A stretch of DNA of 64,000 nucleotides, taken from assembly GCA_015680685.1 (NCBI GenBank), contig MNCI01038288.1, forward strand, positions 119,899-183,898. The letters run 5' to 3'. Under the pieces are notes generated by a model, which was not told where the DNA came from, did no database searches, and was given only the letters and a program-made list of their open reading frames with translations. The stretch's first letter is position 1. Every line of letters starts with the position of its first letter. The position numbers and the translations under genes were made by a program. Source of the stretch: Gnetum montanum (taxonomy: Eukaryota > Streptophyta > Gnetopsida > Gnetales > Gnetaceae). Shown here in pieces: positions 51,800 to 62,764 of this stretch.

Positions 51800-53475
51800 T
51801 CATATGTATTTAGGTTCTATATCTTATGGCTACATGTGCTAACTTTTCTAAGTTATGGCTATAGATCAATGGCATGAAATGATAGCTCAAGGTACCACTA
51901 TGGAAGAAGAGTAGAGGCATGTAGTAGAAAAGCACAAACATGTTGCTAAGGAGTAAAGGCATGTGGCCACTATAGCAATGGAAACAAAGGTATATAGAGG
52001 AGGTACTCTTATAGCAACATGAGGCTAAAAGATTGGCAAACACTGATGTGGATGATCTAGACATCTTGTTAAATGAGCCACTACTCAAGGAATCCCTAAT
52101 CATCATCCTTGATGAGGATGAGGATCTAGGTATGCCTATGCCCTAGACCTACTCATTATAGCTTATGGTTTTATGCTTAGTTTTTATTTTAACCTCTCAA
52201 TGATTGTTATGCTTTTTGTAGTTCTTAAGCCACCAACGAAGGCCTCTACATTGATATTTCACGTGAAGCTATGAGTAGAGGTTCTATATAAGATAGAATT
52301 CATGCATGTGTTGGCAAAGTACATCATTGATCAACTATAACAGGTTACACCTAAGATCTATAGAGCTCTATTTTACTATTCTTTAGTCATTTTTCTATGA
52401 TTTATGTTTTATGCTATGGCTATCTTAGGTTTACAGTTATATTTTTGTTACTTTCAATGCCATCAGTTGCATCGAATCCAACCCAATGCATGGAGTTTGA
52501 ATCCTTACCTAAGTCTCCTCCTAACACCCCAAATGTCCCCTTGATGCTATATGAAACTACCACTAATCTCATAGTTTCATGTGCAAAAGCTTTATGGGAG
52601 TTTCAAAGGTCCAGTAAATCCCAATCAAGGTAAATTATGGCCTTGAGGGAGGAAATTGAAAGGTAAGCTAAGAGGATCAAGGATCTCAAGGACCATAAGG
52701 CTTTCATGGAATCCCAAGTGGATAACTTAGAGAACTTATGAACCAAAGAGATCATGTGTGCTTAATATTGGCACATTATCCATGACAAGGTGGCCCTTTC
52801 CAAGGAGTTGGCCAAGTAGTAGAAGTAGATGTATCTAGTTTCTTCAAAGGTCTAAGACTAGAAGGATTATGGTGCTTGGATCCTAAAGTGGTGCCAGGTA
52901 TAGAATGATTATAAGAGGTAATATAAGGATGATTAGGAAGCATACTTAAACCACCTAAAGAAGGAGATGATTGAATGGTGTAAGATGGATCTATTCATTT
53001 AGGGAATTCAAGCTAAGAGTGTTTATCAACTATTTCAAAGAATTCTAATGGTGATTGAGTCCTCTACTCCTTAGGTCACTATGACTACAAATGAGGTCTC
53101 TACAGCTACATTTTCATGAGAACCACCATCATGGATGTGTGTGGATAGGACAAGCATTCTCACTAGAATTAATTTTTGGGATCTTGACTAGGCCAACATG
53201 GTAGAAGACAAGATTCTCTATCATATGGATACTAGTCTTCAACATCTTCCTCAAGAGTTCATGAAGCTAGATTCCCCATAGGTTTGATGGCTTTTATGTT
53301 TTGAATTTTAATTTTGGATTTTTTTAACTCATAGTTTTGACTATTGGTTACTGATTGATTGTACATTGTTGTGTCATAGGCATTAGATGATGTTTGCAGC
53401 CCCAACGGTGATGGAAATGATGATGATCAGCTATCTCCTTCTCTAGATGGCCCCTTAGCACCACTAGACACTTGA
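51800..53475 (+). pseudogene. antisense multi-exon gene of Tat-like element 2, 3' exons
   Basis: This is the counterpart of the gene at 21.1-24.6 kb, on the plus strand and so antisense to element 2. Exons: about 51,800-52,129, 52,222-52,343, 52,467-53,281 and 53,380-53,475. The GT-AG introns are 52,130-52,221, 52,344-52,466 and 53,282-53,379 (92, 123 and 98 bp). The 52,467 exon is coiled-coil-like and matches exon 5 of element 1: HDKVALSKELAK with DYGAWILKWCQV corresponds to NSKV.ATWDLAK with DWKSFAAKVQKWGQY. The last exon is acidic (GDGNDDDQLSP) and ends at TGA 53,473. Decay stops are frequent. The 5' exons are displaced or lost by the Athila-like insertion at 43,121-51,367. Function is unknown. 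Confidence 0.65.
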
Positions 53476-53779
53476 TGTGATAGCCCTCATTGTTGACTTT
53501 ATTTTAGTTTTCATGTTGGATGTTATATGGTTAATGTTCACCATGTTTGAGTTGTAGATAGTTTAATGCTTATGTTTTATTGTTTAAATATTTATGCCAC
53601 ATAGTGTGGCCATGGTCATATATTTTATTATTATTTTAAATGTTTTAAATTTTAAGTTTCAGTTTCAGTTTTGGCTATATGTATTGTAAATAACTATGTT
53701 GGGAATGACTATGTTGGTTATGAAGAAAATGGGTAAACTATAAGATTATAAATGGCTATAGCATAAAGGTTTCTTTCTA

Positions 53780-53900
53780 GTTTTTAGACCACTGTAAGCC
53801 ATGGTGCTAGTTTAGAGTCTTAGTAGACTGTAGTGCTAGTTTAAGGCCTTAGCAAGCCATGGGTTTTGTATATTCTAGGCCATGGTAGGCCCACATGGTA
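53780..53900 (-). repeat. boundary motif block between gene and gag, element 2
   Basis: Three copies of a phrase like AAGCCATGGTGCTAGTTTA followed by AGGCCTTAG, on the plus strand. It is the same motif as at 34,917-35,045, and lies between the 3' end of the antisense gene and gag, as in element 1. From 53,476 to 53,779 there is AT-rich 3' flank only. Confidence 0.75.
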
Positions 53901-54129
53901 AGGAAACTAATGTTTTTGTATTTTAAAGTTTTTATGGATTTTCTAGTTTTAAAATTTTCATAAGGTTTTTGATGTTTATAACATGCGAAAAAGGAAGATA
54001 ATGAAAGAGAAAGCTTTTAATAAATAAAATGTAAATAAAAGAAAAACCTTAGGTTGCATGCATAAAAGATTAAAATAAAGCGTACAAAAAAGCACAAAAG
54101 GTTAACAAAGAAAATTTAGGCTACATGGC

Positions 54130-56760
54130 TATCGATACTTATGGTTACATGGTCATAAGGGCATGGGTGATTTACTTCCTCCATGTATCCTGAAATGCAA
54201 AATTCAACCTTAGGTTGCTATAGCTTTAACTCTTTCTTTTTATCTTATCTCTTAGGGTCCTCCTGTGATTTGCTTATCAAAGCAACCTGAGTTGTAGAAG
54301 TCATGAGCACTAAGGATATGGGAGTGGGCTTCGGCAAACTCACTTCCTTCCCTTACTTGGCTTGCTTGTCACCTTTGTTGTTGGACTTCTACTTAGGCTT
54401 CTTCCTTTTCTTAGATGAGGAATTCTAGTTGTTATCAGTTGTGTGGATGGAAGAAGCTATGGCATTGGCCACCATGGAAGGCTATTGTTCAGTTGTATGG
54501 GATAGCTGAGCTTTGTTGGATTGGGGCACCCTAATAATGAAAGGATTCCATGGAGGCATTTGTGATGGTACTCTCATAAGAAAAGGGGATCTTGAGCTAG
54601 TGGAAGCTAAAGAGGCCCTTTCATCATGATGGGGTACCCAAATCATGAATGGTTTCCTCATAGGTCTTTAACTATCATCAATGTTGAACGTTGATATGAA
54701 ATATGTATTATTATTGATGTTCAATGGTTGTTTGTACACCTACATCAATTTGTTTTGTTCATTGAATAAGGTTGGATGCAACTAGAATGAACTATCCCCT
54801 ATCTATTATCTTTTCTTTAGTGTGTGTTAGAAGTCTATGTCATGGTCAAGAATTTGATGAAAGTGGAAAAAAATGTTATAGCTTAAAATACTTAGGTAGT
54901 TGTGGGTCATCCTTTATTGCACAAGTGGGATCCGTATCTATCTCACATAGCCTTTCATGTTTTTTGTGAGTTGCTTTAGACATCTTCTTGTATTGGATCC
55001 TTCCACTATTCAATAATTGGTTTAAGAGTTTAGATGGCTTCAGAGGCAAAGTAGTATATTTCATCTTGTCCTTCTGCTCAAGGTTTGGTTTATTTGGTGT
55101 TCATGTAGTGGCCCTATAGATCAATGGTTGGTTATCTCAATTATTAATTGGGGCTTTGGGTGGATTGGTCATTGGCCCATAGTTTCTTATTTTGGCTTCT
55201 TTGGTTACGATTATCACCATTACATTATTTTTGTTTTTCATCTTATTATTCCTCTATGTATGTTAATTTTTGCATGCCACACAAGTAAGGCCTTGACTAG
55301 CCTTTACATCATTCTCTATGTTTTTCTTCTCAAAGAATGATTGACTATGTAACCATTGGTCAAGGTAGTATAGTTTAGATTTGATAAAATCATTAATTTT
55401 CCCCTTGAATATATTCAAAATGTGGGTTTTAGTTATAGGCTCTAGTATCTCATTTAGTACATCATTGCATTGTTGGATGTACTTTTGCACTAGCTTAAAA
55501 GATCCTTGCTGGACCTTCATGAGCTAGCCAAGCATGGTGTTGAGCTTCAAGTTATACTTGAAGTGGTTAACAAATTGGACTATCATGTCTTCAAGAGAGG
55601 ATATAGATCCTCTAGGTAGCACATGGTATCAATCAAGCACTTTCCCAATCAAGGACATTGGGAAAATTCTCATTATGGTGTGTGGTCATGGTTGTAATAG
55701 AAAGCACTTAGAATAGAAGGTAATTAGATAGATGTTCAAATTACCTTTATCATTGTAGTTGATGAACTAGGGTATAAGGACATCAAGGGGAGTAGTTAGT
55801 GATGGGACTATGGAACTAATTGGATCATCTTGATAAAAGTCCATTATCTTCATGATCTCTGAAGAGGAAGGCTCAAGTTTCTGTAACTTTTTAGTCAAGT
55901 GTTAAATCATCTGAAAGACCTGATCTAGTCCTTAGGGTTCCCTTGTTGATTGTGGAGTTTGCAAAAATGACTATGACATCTATTGGAAGGCCCAAGGCCT
56001 TGATATTAGTTGTAAAATGGAAGGGAGAGGTTGGGTTATTGCTATGGTTGGTGGACTAAACAAGGAAAAGGACATTTGTGCTAGTATCTAGGGCACAAAC
56101 GAAGTAAAGGGGTTATGTAACTCCTAGGTTGCCTAGGATCCCAAATTTGATTAGTCAACAGATGGAGAATGGCGACAACCACTGACGAAGATTGTAGAGA
56201 CCATGGATGGGTGATGAATGACATGGAGAAATGAAGCATGGTTAATTGCAGCATTGATTATGTTTGGTGCATAATTATGACTTGTGTAGGACCAAGCATG
56301 GTTAGGTAAGGTAGGGATGAAGGTGGTGGGACATGCTCTGCAAAAGAGAAAAAGGTGTGGAAGTAGGCCCTATTGTCTTAGCGTTGGCTTATTGGAAAAG
56401 GGCATCCAAGATGTTCTTAAGCTTAAAATTTATCCTAATTTCATCTTCCTCCTCTAGCTATCAATCCAAGGTAGCCTTGTGGTCTTCTTCATCCATCTCA
56501 ATTAGGTGAGCTAGGATGCTAGCATAGACATCAATGAGAGGTATTTCGTCATATGGAAAGGGAATATACACCTTCCCATTGTGATGTATGAATTCAAACT
56601 CCCTATTAGCTTCTACTTTCATGCACAGAATCAGCATGCCACCCTGAATCTTAGCACAAATGAAGTTATAGTGCTATTTATTGATTATCAAGAACCTAGG
56701 ACTCTACTCCCTAAGTCTTAAAGATTATTTGCATTCATCTACGGTGGGGTCCAGTAAGTG
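54130..56760 (-). pseudogene. gag of Tat/Ogre-like element 2
   Basis: Minus-strand gag homologous to that of element 1. The N-terminal part (56,700-56,450) has EFEFIHHNGKVYIPF and DEIPLIDVY, matching YELIYKEGHEFIP and IIPLFEH. The capsid region (55,640-55,263) has EDMIVQFVNHFKYNLK and IQQCNDVLNEI. A zinc-finger-like region follows near 54,850-54,700 with most Cys lost, then VYKQPLNI. The C-terminal part is Ser/Lys-rich and ends near 54,130. No protease domain follows, so it is deleted or unrecognisable. Many stops. Confidence 0.82.
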
Positions 56761-57344
56761 GAAATGACAAAAAGGTTAAAAATAGTGAAAAATAGCCAAA
56801 ACAAGTTACTTACTATAAATAGTAAAGGGGTTACCAAAAGGGGTATACCCCTTTACCAAATATGATAAGTGGTGGTACCAAACTCAACCACATTGGGCTT
56901 CCTAGCTCCACCTACACTGGGTGTATTAGGGGAAAAGAAAGGGGATGAGATAGAAAGATCTTACACCTTCCTAGTCAATGTTGGTGAAGGGGGATTTACT
57001 TTTTAAAAGTTAGTTTTACTACTAAAATGAATCAAAAAAATTTTAGAATGGCTATCAATGCTAAAAATTAACTTTTGGAAATAAAAAGTGAAATGATTTT
57101 ATCAATGCATCAATGCTAACTTTGGCCAATAAACTCATATTAGGTGTTATCAAAATCCAACACCCAAATACCAACTTTTACATTAAAGTTTCTATTGCAG
57201 GGGGATGTGTGAAAGTGTTGTTTGATATAAAGATTCAAAGATTTTGAAGCAAAAAATTGCAAATTTTAGGATAATAGGCAATGTTGGCAATGATGGCAAT
57301 CAAATTTTTACATAGAAATCAAGTAGAGGTCATCCTTTTACTAC
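56761..57344 (-). other. 5' leader region of element 2, no gene seen
   Basis: AT-rich, non-coding sequence between gag and repeat X. An ACTATAAATAGTA box near 56,813-56,825 resembles the box in X. I find no primer-binding site beside X at 57,345. Confidence 0.4.
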
Positions 57345-58835
57345 TAGAACACTACTACAATCAGAAGATTCGATTGCTAGAAAATCAAAAGTTCCAATCC
57401 AACAACCTCAACTCAAAATCCCTAAGGCCTCCAAAAAATGGGATTTAGGATTCCCTATATGGTTCAACAGATCATCCAGGGACTTAGAGAATGCAAAAGC
57501 AAATAATTCAAAAAGGAGAATGTGGATCTAAAAACTAAAAGTAAATATGAATTACACACAAAAATAAAATCCTAAAACTTTATTAAAAATAAAGAATGAG
57601 TTCAAAAGATGTGTATAAGAAGTGCTTGTAGGAGAGCACAGGGGTTCACTTGGATGGAGGTTCAAAGTCTGCTGAAATCAATGCAATCAACACTATGATC
57701 TAGATGTTCTACCACTCCTAATGTTATTGAACCTCTACTATTTATCTAGATCTACAACGTTGGCTACTGCTAGAGGGTGAGAATTCTAAAGGATCTGGGC
57801 TACTAGAATGTTGTACACTAGGAGTTGAGGATTCCAAGAAAATAGCATGGATGCCCAAAGTTCAAAAATCCCAAAGGGGATAATGGGTGGTAAAAATGGT
57901 TGCAAGAATTCAACACTAGAAGGCTCTAAGAAGCTACATTTATGTATGTTTGCAAGAGCTCTTGGATGCCCAAAATGCCAAATGCTCAAAAATTTCAAAG
58001 TGTGGAACCTAAAAATGGTGTTTGAGGTTAGCTCTTATAGGTTTTGGGCCATGAATGGGGCTGCAAATTGGCTATAATTTGAATAAAAAAATTGCTATGA
58101 ATTTCTACCATGTACAAGTAAAATGGATGTCCAATTTTGGGTGGGGGGGGGGGGTGGATTACTATGTATGGAAAGTTTCATATCCCCATGGCCATTGCAT
58201 TTACTATAAATAAGAATGGGGCCACACCATCCACGTTGGCATTGTTCTTTAATGTTGGGTTATCTGCCATCCTTGCTGGAGTGCATGGTTAATGTTAAAG
58301 TCAATGGAGTATTGAAATCTAGTCCATGTTACTTCTACACTAAGGGAAAGGTGTATCAACACTTGAAGAATGGAACTAAACATTATGGGAAGAAGGTTTA
58401 ATCATCCTTCACATTATGCATGATGATTGCCACACCTGCATGTTGGGAGTAGGTGGGATATACCCCTCCACATTAGGGGTAGGTGAGATCTACCCCTCCA
58501 CGTTGGGCGTAGGTGAACCACACTTCCCATATATGCATTTCCAATGTAGAAAGTGTTATAACCCCTATCAAACCATCAAATTTCCATTTCTGGCATCTCA
58601 AAAGGCATTTTAAACATCCCCCAAGGCCAAGTATAGATCGTATGTGACTTTTTCCACTTGGGGGATGAGGCTTTGACCACTTGAGACATTTTTCAATTCC
58701 AAAAGTATGAGATACATGGGATTTTTCATCATGGGTTACAATCTTTACATTCATAATGAAGTTTTACTTCAAATTTCATGGGTTGAAGCCTACATGATGA
58801 AAAATGATTACAACATGAAAATTTTGATGGTGTTT
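57345..58835 (+). repeat. repeat X, copy 4, truncated, with the empty Y site
   Basis: It matches the left part of X from TACTACAATC onward, the G-run at 58,141-58,154, and then the right part of X up to GATGGTGTTTT near 58,835. The two parts meet at 58,221-58,225 without Y. The rest of the right part of X (about 0.9 kb) is missing. No coding. Confidence 0.85.
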
Positions 58836-61079
58836 TAGGTCTGGAAAAGTTTTAGACATAATCAAAGTAGAGGTCTACATGCATGAGAGCAAGAAATAGA
58901 TAGTAGTAGCATGGCATAAGCACACAAGAGGAAAAGTAGCAATAGCTACATGCATCAAGGTTCTCATAGTAGTGATAGTCATCTAAGGAGGTAGAAAATC
59001 ATCATTATTATAGGAGGATTTTTATTTTCATTGTGATGAGCATTGAAACTAGTGGGAGCATAAGGTGCAAACTGGGATTGCATGTTGCATTGATGATGGG
59101 TGATAGAGCATAGTGATAGGTTGGTTGGGCTATCTGGTGTCACAAGGTGTAGACAACAAGTGTTTCTATAGCACTGCATGAGGGTTTGGCATGGTATACA
59201 AATGGGAGTTTTTTTTACGTTGATGCCAACCATGCTAGGCCAACATGGGGCAAGCATGATTGCCATTTTTGACAGCCACACTAGACAACGTGTGGCAAGC
59301 ATGGTTGTCATTTTTGATAGCCATGCTAGGCTAGCATGGGGCAAGCATGGTTGTCATTTTTGGCAATGACATTGGACTAGCATGGTGTGACTATGATTTC
59401 CATTTTTGGCAGGTAGAAGAGAGTGATCACAAGGTAGTGTGTAGCAACTAATAAGTAAAGGAACATGCTCAACTATGCACTTGAAGATGGTGCTGCTAGT
59501 AAGGGTTTGGTGTAGTGTGAGGTAGTAGCATGGTGCAGTAGGAACTAGCACCAAGGAGCAAGAGGATGATGTTGACATTATGTAGCAAGTTGCTATGATC
59601 AAGAAAGATTTCAAAAAGGGAGAGTAATGAAGGATTACAAGCATGAGAGGTAGTGCAGGGCACGTACATGGCTAGGGTGGGAGTGTTATAGGGAGTAGGT
59701 GATGGAGCATAGGGTAGGAAACACATGGTGATGAGAGGAGATGCGTTAGCATGACTACCAAAATAGAAATGGCCATGGCTAAGCATCCAAAGACCTACAA
59801 AGGAATGGAGGCATGATAGTGGAGTAATGATGAGGATTTTCTGTAGTTCATGGTGCCACAATGATGGTTTCTAGCAGATGGTGAATAGCACATCGATAAT
59901 GGCAACCATCATGAAAGAATTAATGGATAGTGAACAATTCTTGGGAAGGGAAAAGGATGAGTCATGGTGTGCCATTTTACATCCATAGGCATGTGTATTT
60001 CAAAGATTAGTTTGACATTCATGAGAGGATTTTTCTCGATGCTAGTGAGGGTTTCCTCCATGAAGTTGCAATGATGTAGGATAGATACAAAATGACTACT
60101 CACTAGTAGCCATGTGAAGGATGAAGGAGAACATAGAGGTATAGATGGAAGTGTAGGAGGATGGTAGGGTGGAGTTTTGGTAGTGTATAATGGTAGAGCT
60201 ACCCCATCTATGGGGTTGTGTATCCCTTGGCCTATGTAACCTCAAACAAGTCCATGCTACCCTTGAGAGTTTAGGCCCTCTTAGGGACCCCATGGTCCTA
60301 GGTGGGACTATAGGCCATGTAGCCTTCCTAACCTTTCTTTTATTATTCTTTTAATTTTATAATTTGTAAGTAATAATAAATTATGCATAGTACAACATTA
60401 TATTTTTGTCTTAGTGTATAGAGTTTACCTACATAGATGAGGGGGGGTAAGGATTTTGATGCTGTTAATTATCCCTCTAGATTTTGATGCTTTTAATTAT
60501 CCCTCTAGATCCATGTTGGGTCTACACTAGCTAGCATGATGGAACCAATGTAGCTTGTATATGCCTACATGGCCTCTACACATCCCATGCTTCCAACAAG
60601 TAAGACTAGTAGTGGTGCTAGAGCAATCTGCAAGAGCAACGATGGGAAACTCCAAATCACAATAGTAGGCAACGATGGCATTTGGTGGCATCATGGCAAG
60701 TAGCCCTTGTAGGACCAGTGGTGGCATCAAAAGTAGGTGACAAGGTAATCCAAAGTAGGGTGTGGACAACACATGAAATGGTTTCATTACCAATGAGGAG
60801 GATGCAGCTGCATAATAGTAGAAAGGATCTTCTACTATGGCCATTAAGGGTTGGGCCTATGCTAGCCATTACATGGCCTATGTGGCACTCCATGGTCCAT
60901 TACTAGGCCATGCACTCAATATGTTGGTGGAGGCCATAGTGATAAGTAGCACACAATAGTGATAGGAAAAATATGATAAGGTAGCACTATGCAAGAAGAT
61001 GTCCTCTTTGTGGGACTAAGTTGTCCAACCTGGGCCTACAGGCCACATGGTGACTAGCAACCTCTTATTTCTTTGTTTC
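58836..61079. other. non-coding upstream region of element 3 gene, with short repeats
   Basis: TAGCATGG- and GTAGCA-rich simple-looking sequence. A 46-bp tandem repeat is at 59,230-59,412 and a 28-bp tandem duplication at 60,453-60,508 (TTTTGATGCTGTTAATTAT). I see no gene. By comparison with element 2 it occupies the place of the 187-bp array. Confidence 0.5.
59230..59412 (+). repeat. 46-bp tandem repeat, four units
   Basis: Four units of 45-48 bp, each beginning with an imperfect inverted phrase (CCATGCTAGGCTAGCATGG in the third) followed by GCAAGCATGGTTGTCATTTT. The core resembles those of the array at 39,131-41,960, with much shorter spacing. Confidence 0.9.
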
Positions 61080-62225
61080 TATCATTTCATTGCTTTTATT
61101 TTAAAGGTAAAAAACATTCATGCCACAATCATTGGGGTCAAAATGCCTCACAATGCACAGATTTGAAAAATTCAAATAGTTTTAAAACCTATGACAACCC
61201 TTCCCACAACTCTCAACTATAGCATTACCCTTCTTGTTGAGATCAATTGACCAAAATGGGATCAAATCTTTCTAGACCATGATTGTATACCAATGCTTAA
61301 CTATGCATCAGCCTCTACCATTGTCATTGCTACACTACAACTAAGCAAAAAATATACTTATGTGGAGGATTTGATGGGTGTCAAGTTCTTGGTCATGGTA
61401 ACAAAATTTATTTAATTTTAACCACCCAATTTCCTTATCAGTAATCAAAAGTATATATGCAATGTATTTTTCCTTATTGAGCTAGACATAGCAATGATAG
61501 TTTGACATAATATTATTTCCTGTTCATTATTGTTTCTCACAAAGCCTAATTTGGGATAGCAAGAAAGAAGTGTGCAAGAGGCTTTCTAAAGCTTAGATAT
61601 TTTGAAATTGTTGGAATCCTATCACATCATACAAGTTGTGCCTCAATTGCTTGCTTTTTGTTCATCTTCATACTCTTGTTAATTCCAAGACAAATGTTGC
61701 ATTTAGCGACATCAAAGAGAGAATTATATAAATTCTATTTTAATTATTCATGTATTCATTCAATAATGGAAATATCACATAAAACTAGCATAACATTTCA
61801 TTTCTTGATGATTTTATAAAGGAATTTCTTGAGTTCTTGAATCAATATCCATATAGCTTTGTTTAAAGTGTTCCTGCATAGTCTAGTAATATGTGATATA
61901 AGTTGTAGTTAAGGTATAATTTAACCGATATATAAAGTTTCCTTGAATATATTAAAGGTTTTCTTCCTATTGGAGGATTGACTGTGAGATTTATTTTAGG
62001 TAAAATTTCAATAATATATTATCTCTTCTATATGGGCTCATCCATGAGCAATAGCCTCTTTTTGGAATGTTTTATCAATTTATGACTATTTTATGCTTTA
62101 CTAGTTACATTTATGGCTACTCCTATTACTAATGGTTACATGTTTCTATTGTTCATAGGCCCCCAAATGATGATAATGATTAGCTTAACAACATTCTTCT
62201 TCCCCTTCCCTTAATTTGATTAAAG
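61080..62225 (+). pseudogene. remnant of the antisense gene, element 3
   Basis: An open stretch near 61,236-61,395 (VEIN.PKWDQIF, LNYASASTIVIATLQL, TYVEDLMG) looks exonic. The last exon is clearer. After an acceptor TTCATAG (AG at 62,157-62,158) comes PPNDDND, the counterpart of the acidic last exon of element 2 (SPNGDGNDDD). The coiled-coil exon between them is missing or unrecognisable. Orientation and place relative to the minus-strand gag-pro at 62.8-64.0 kb agree with elements 1 and 2. Confidence 0.4.
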
Positions 62226-62569
62226 TTTCTAGTGCTAATACTATGTTTGGTTGGCAATTTTAAGTATCATAGTTGGTAGATAGTCACCATATTCATAAAT
62301 TTAAAGACTTTGAATTGTCTATTTTTGTTACATTGCATAATTGTGACTATGGTTATGGATATTTGGCTACAAACGCTTAATTTTTTTTTTGATGTATTTT
62401 CATATTCCTTTATGATTTATATTTTTATATGAGAAAAAGTAGTAAATGCAACAAGGTTATAAAATAAAATGGATAAAAAAAAGATATATGCATGTAAGTA
62501 AAATTTATAAATAATTCTATTTGGTTAAACTAGACATAATGTTGATAGGAAGGTAGAAAGAAGAGGTCC

Positions 62570-62645
62570 TGACATTCACTAGTTTTAGGCCCTCATAGAC
62601 CATGTGTTTCTAGTTTTAGGCATTAACAAGCCATGGTCCATACTT
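62570..62645 (-). repeat. boundary motif pair, element 3
   Basis: Two copies of a phrase like CTAGTTTTAGGCCCTCATAGACCATG, between the antisense gene remnant and the protease. From 62,226 to 62,569 there is AT-rich sequence without a gene. Confidence 0.6.
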
Positions 62646-62764
62646 TCCTAGCAAGTATGGGATATTCTTGAAAGAGCACATATTACTAGAGAAATCATTA
62701 AAACATGATATAACATTGTAAGTGTAAACAAATGATTCACAAAAGAATGGATGAGATGTTTACC

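Noticed and set aside
59354-59861. Minus-strand open stretches of about 96-121 codons
   Set aside because: They lie in simple GTAGCA/TAGCATGG-rich sequence overlapping a tandem repeat, with no domain features.
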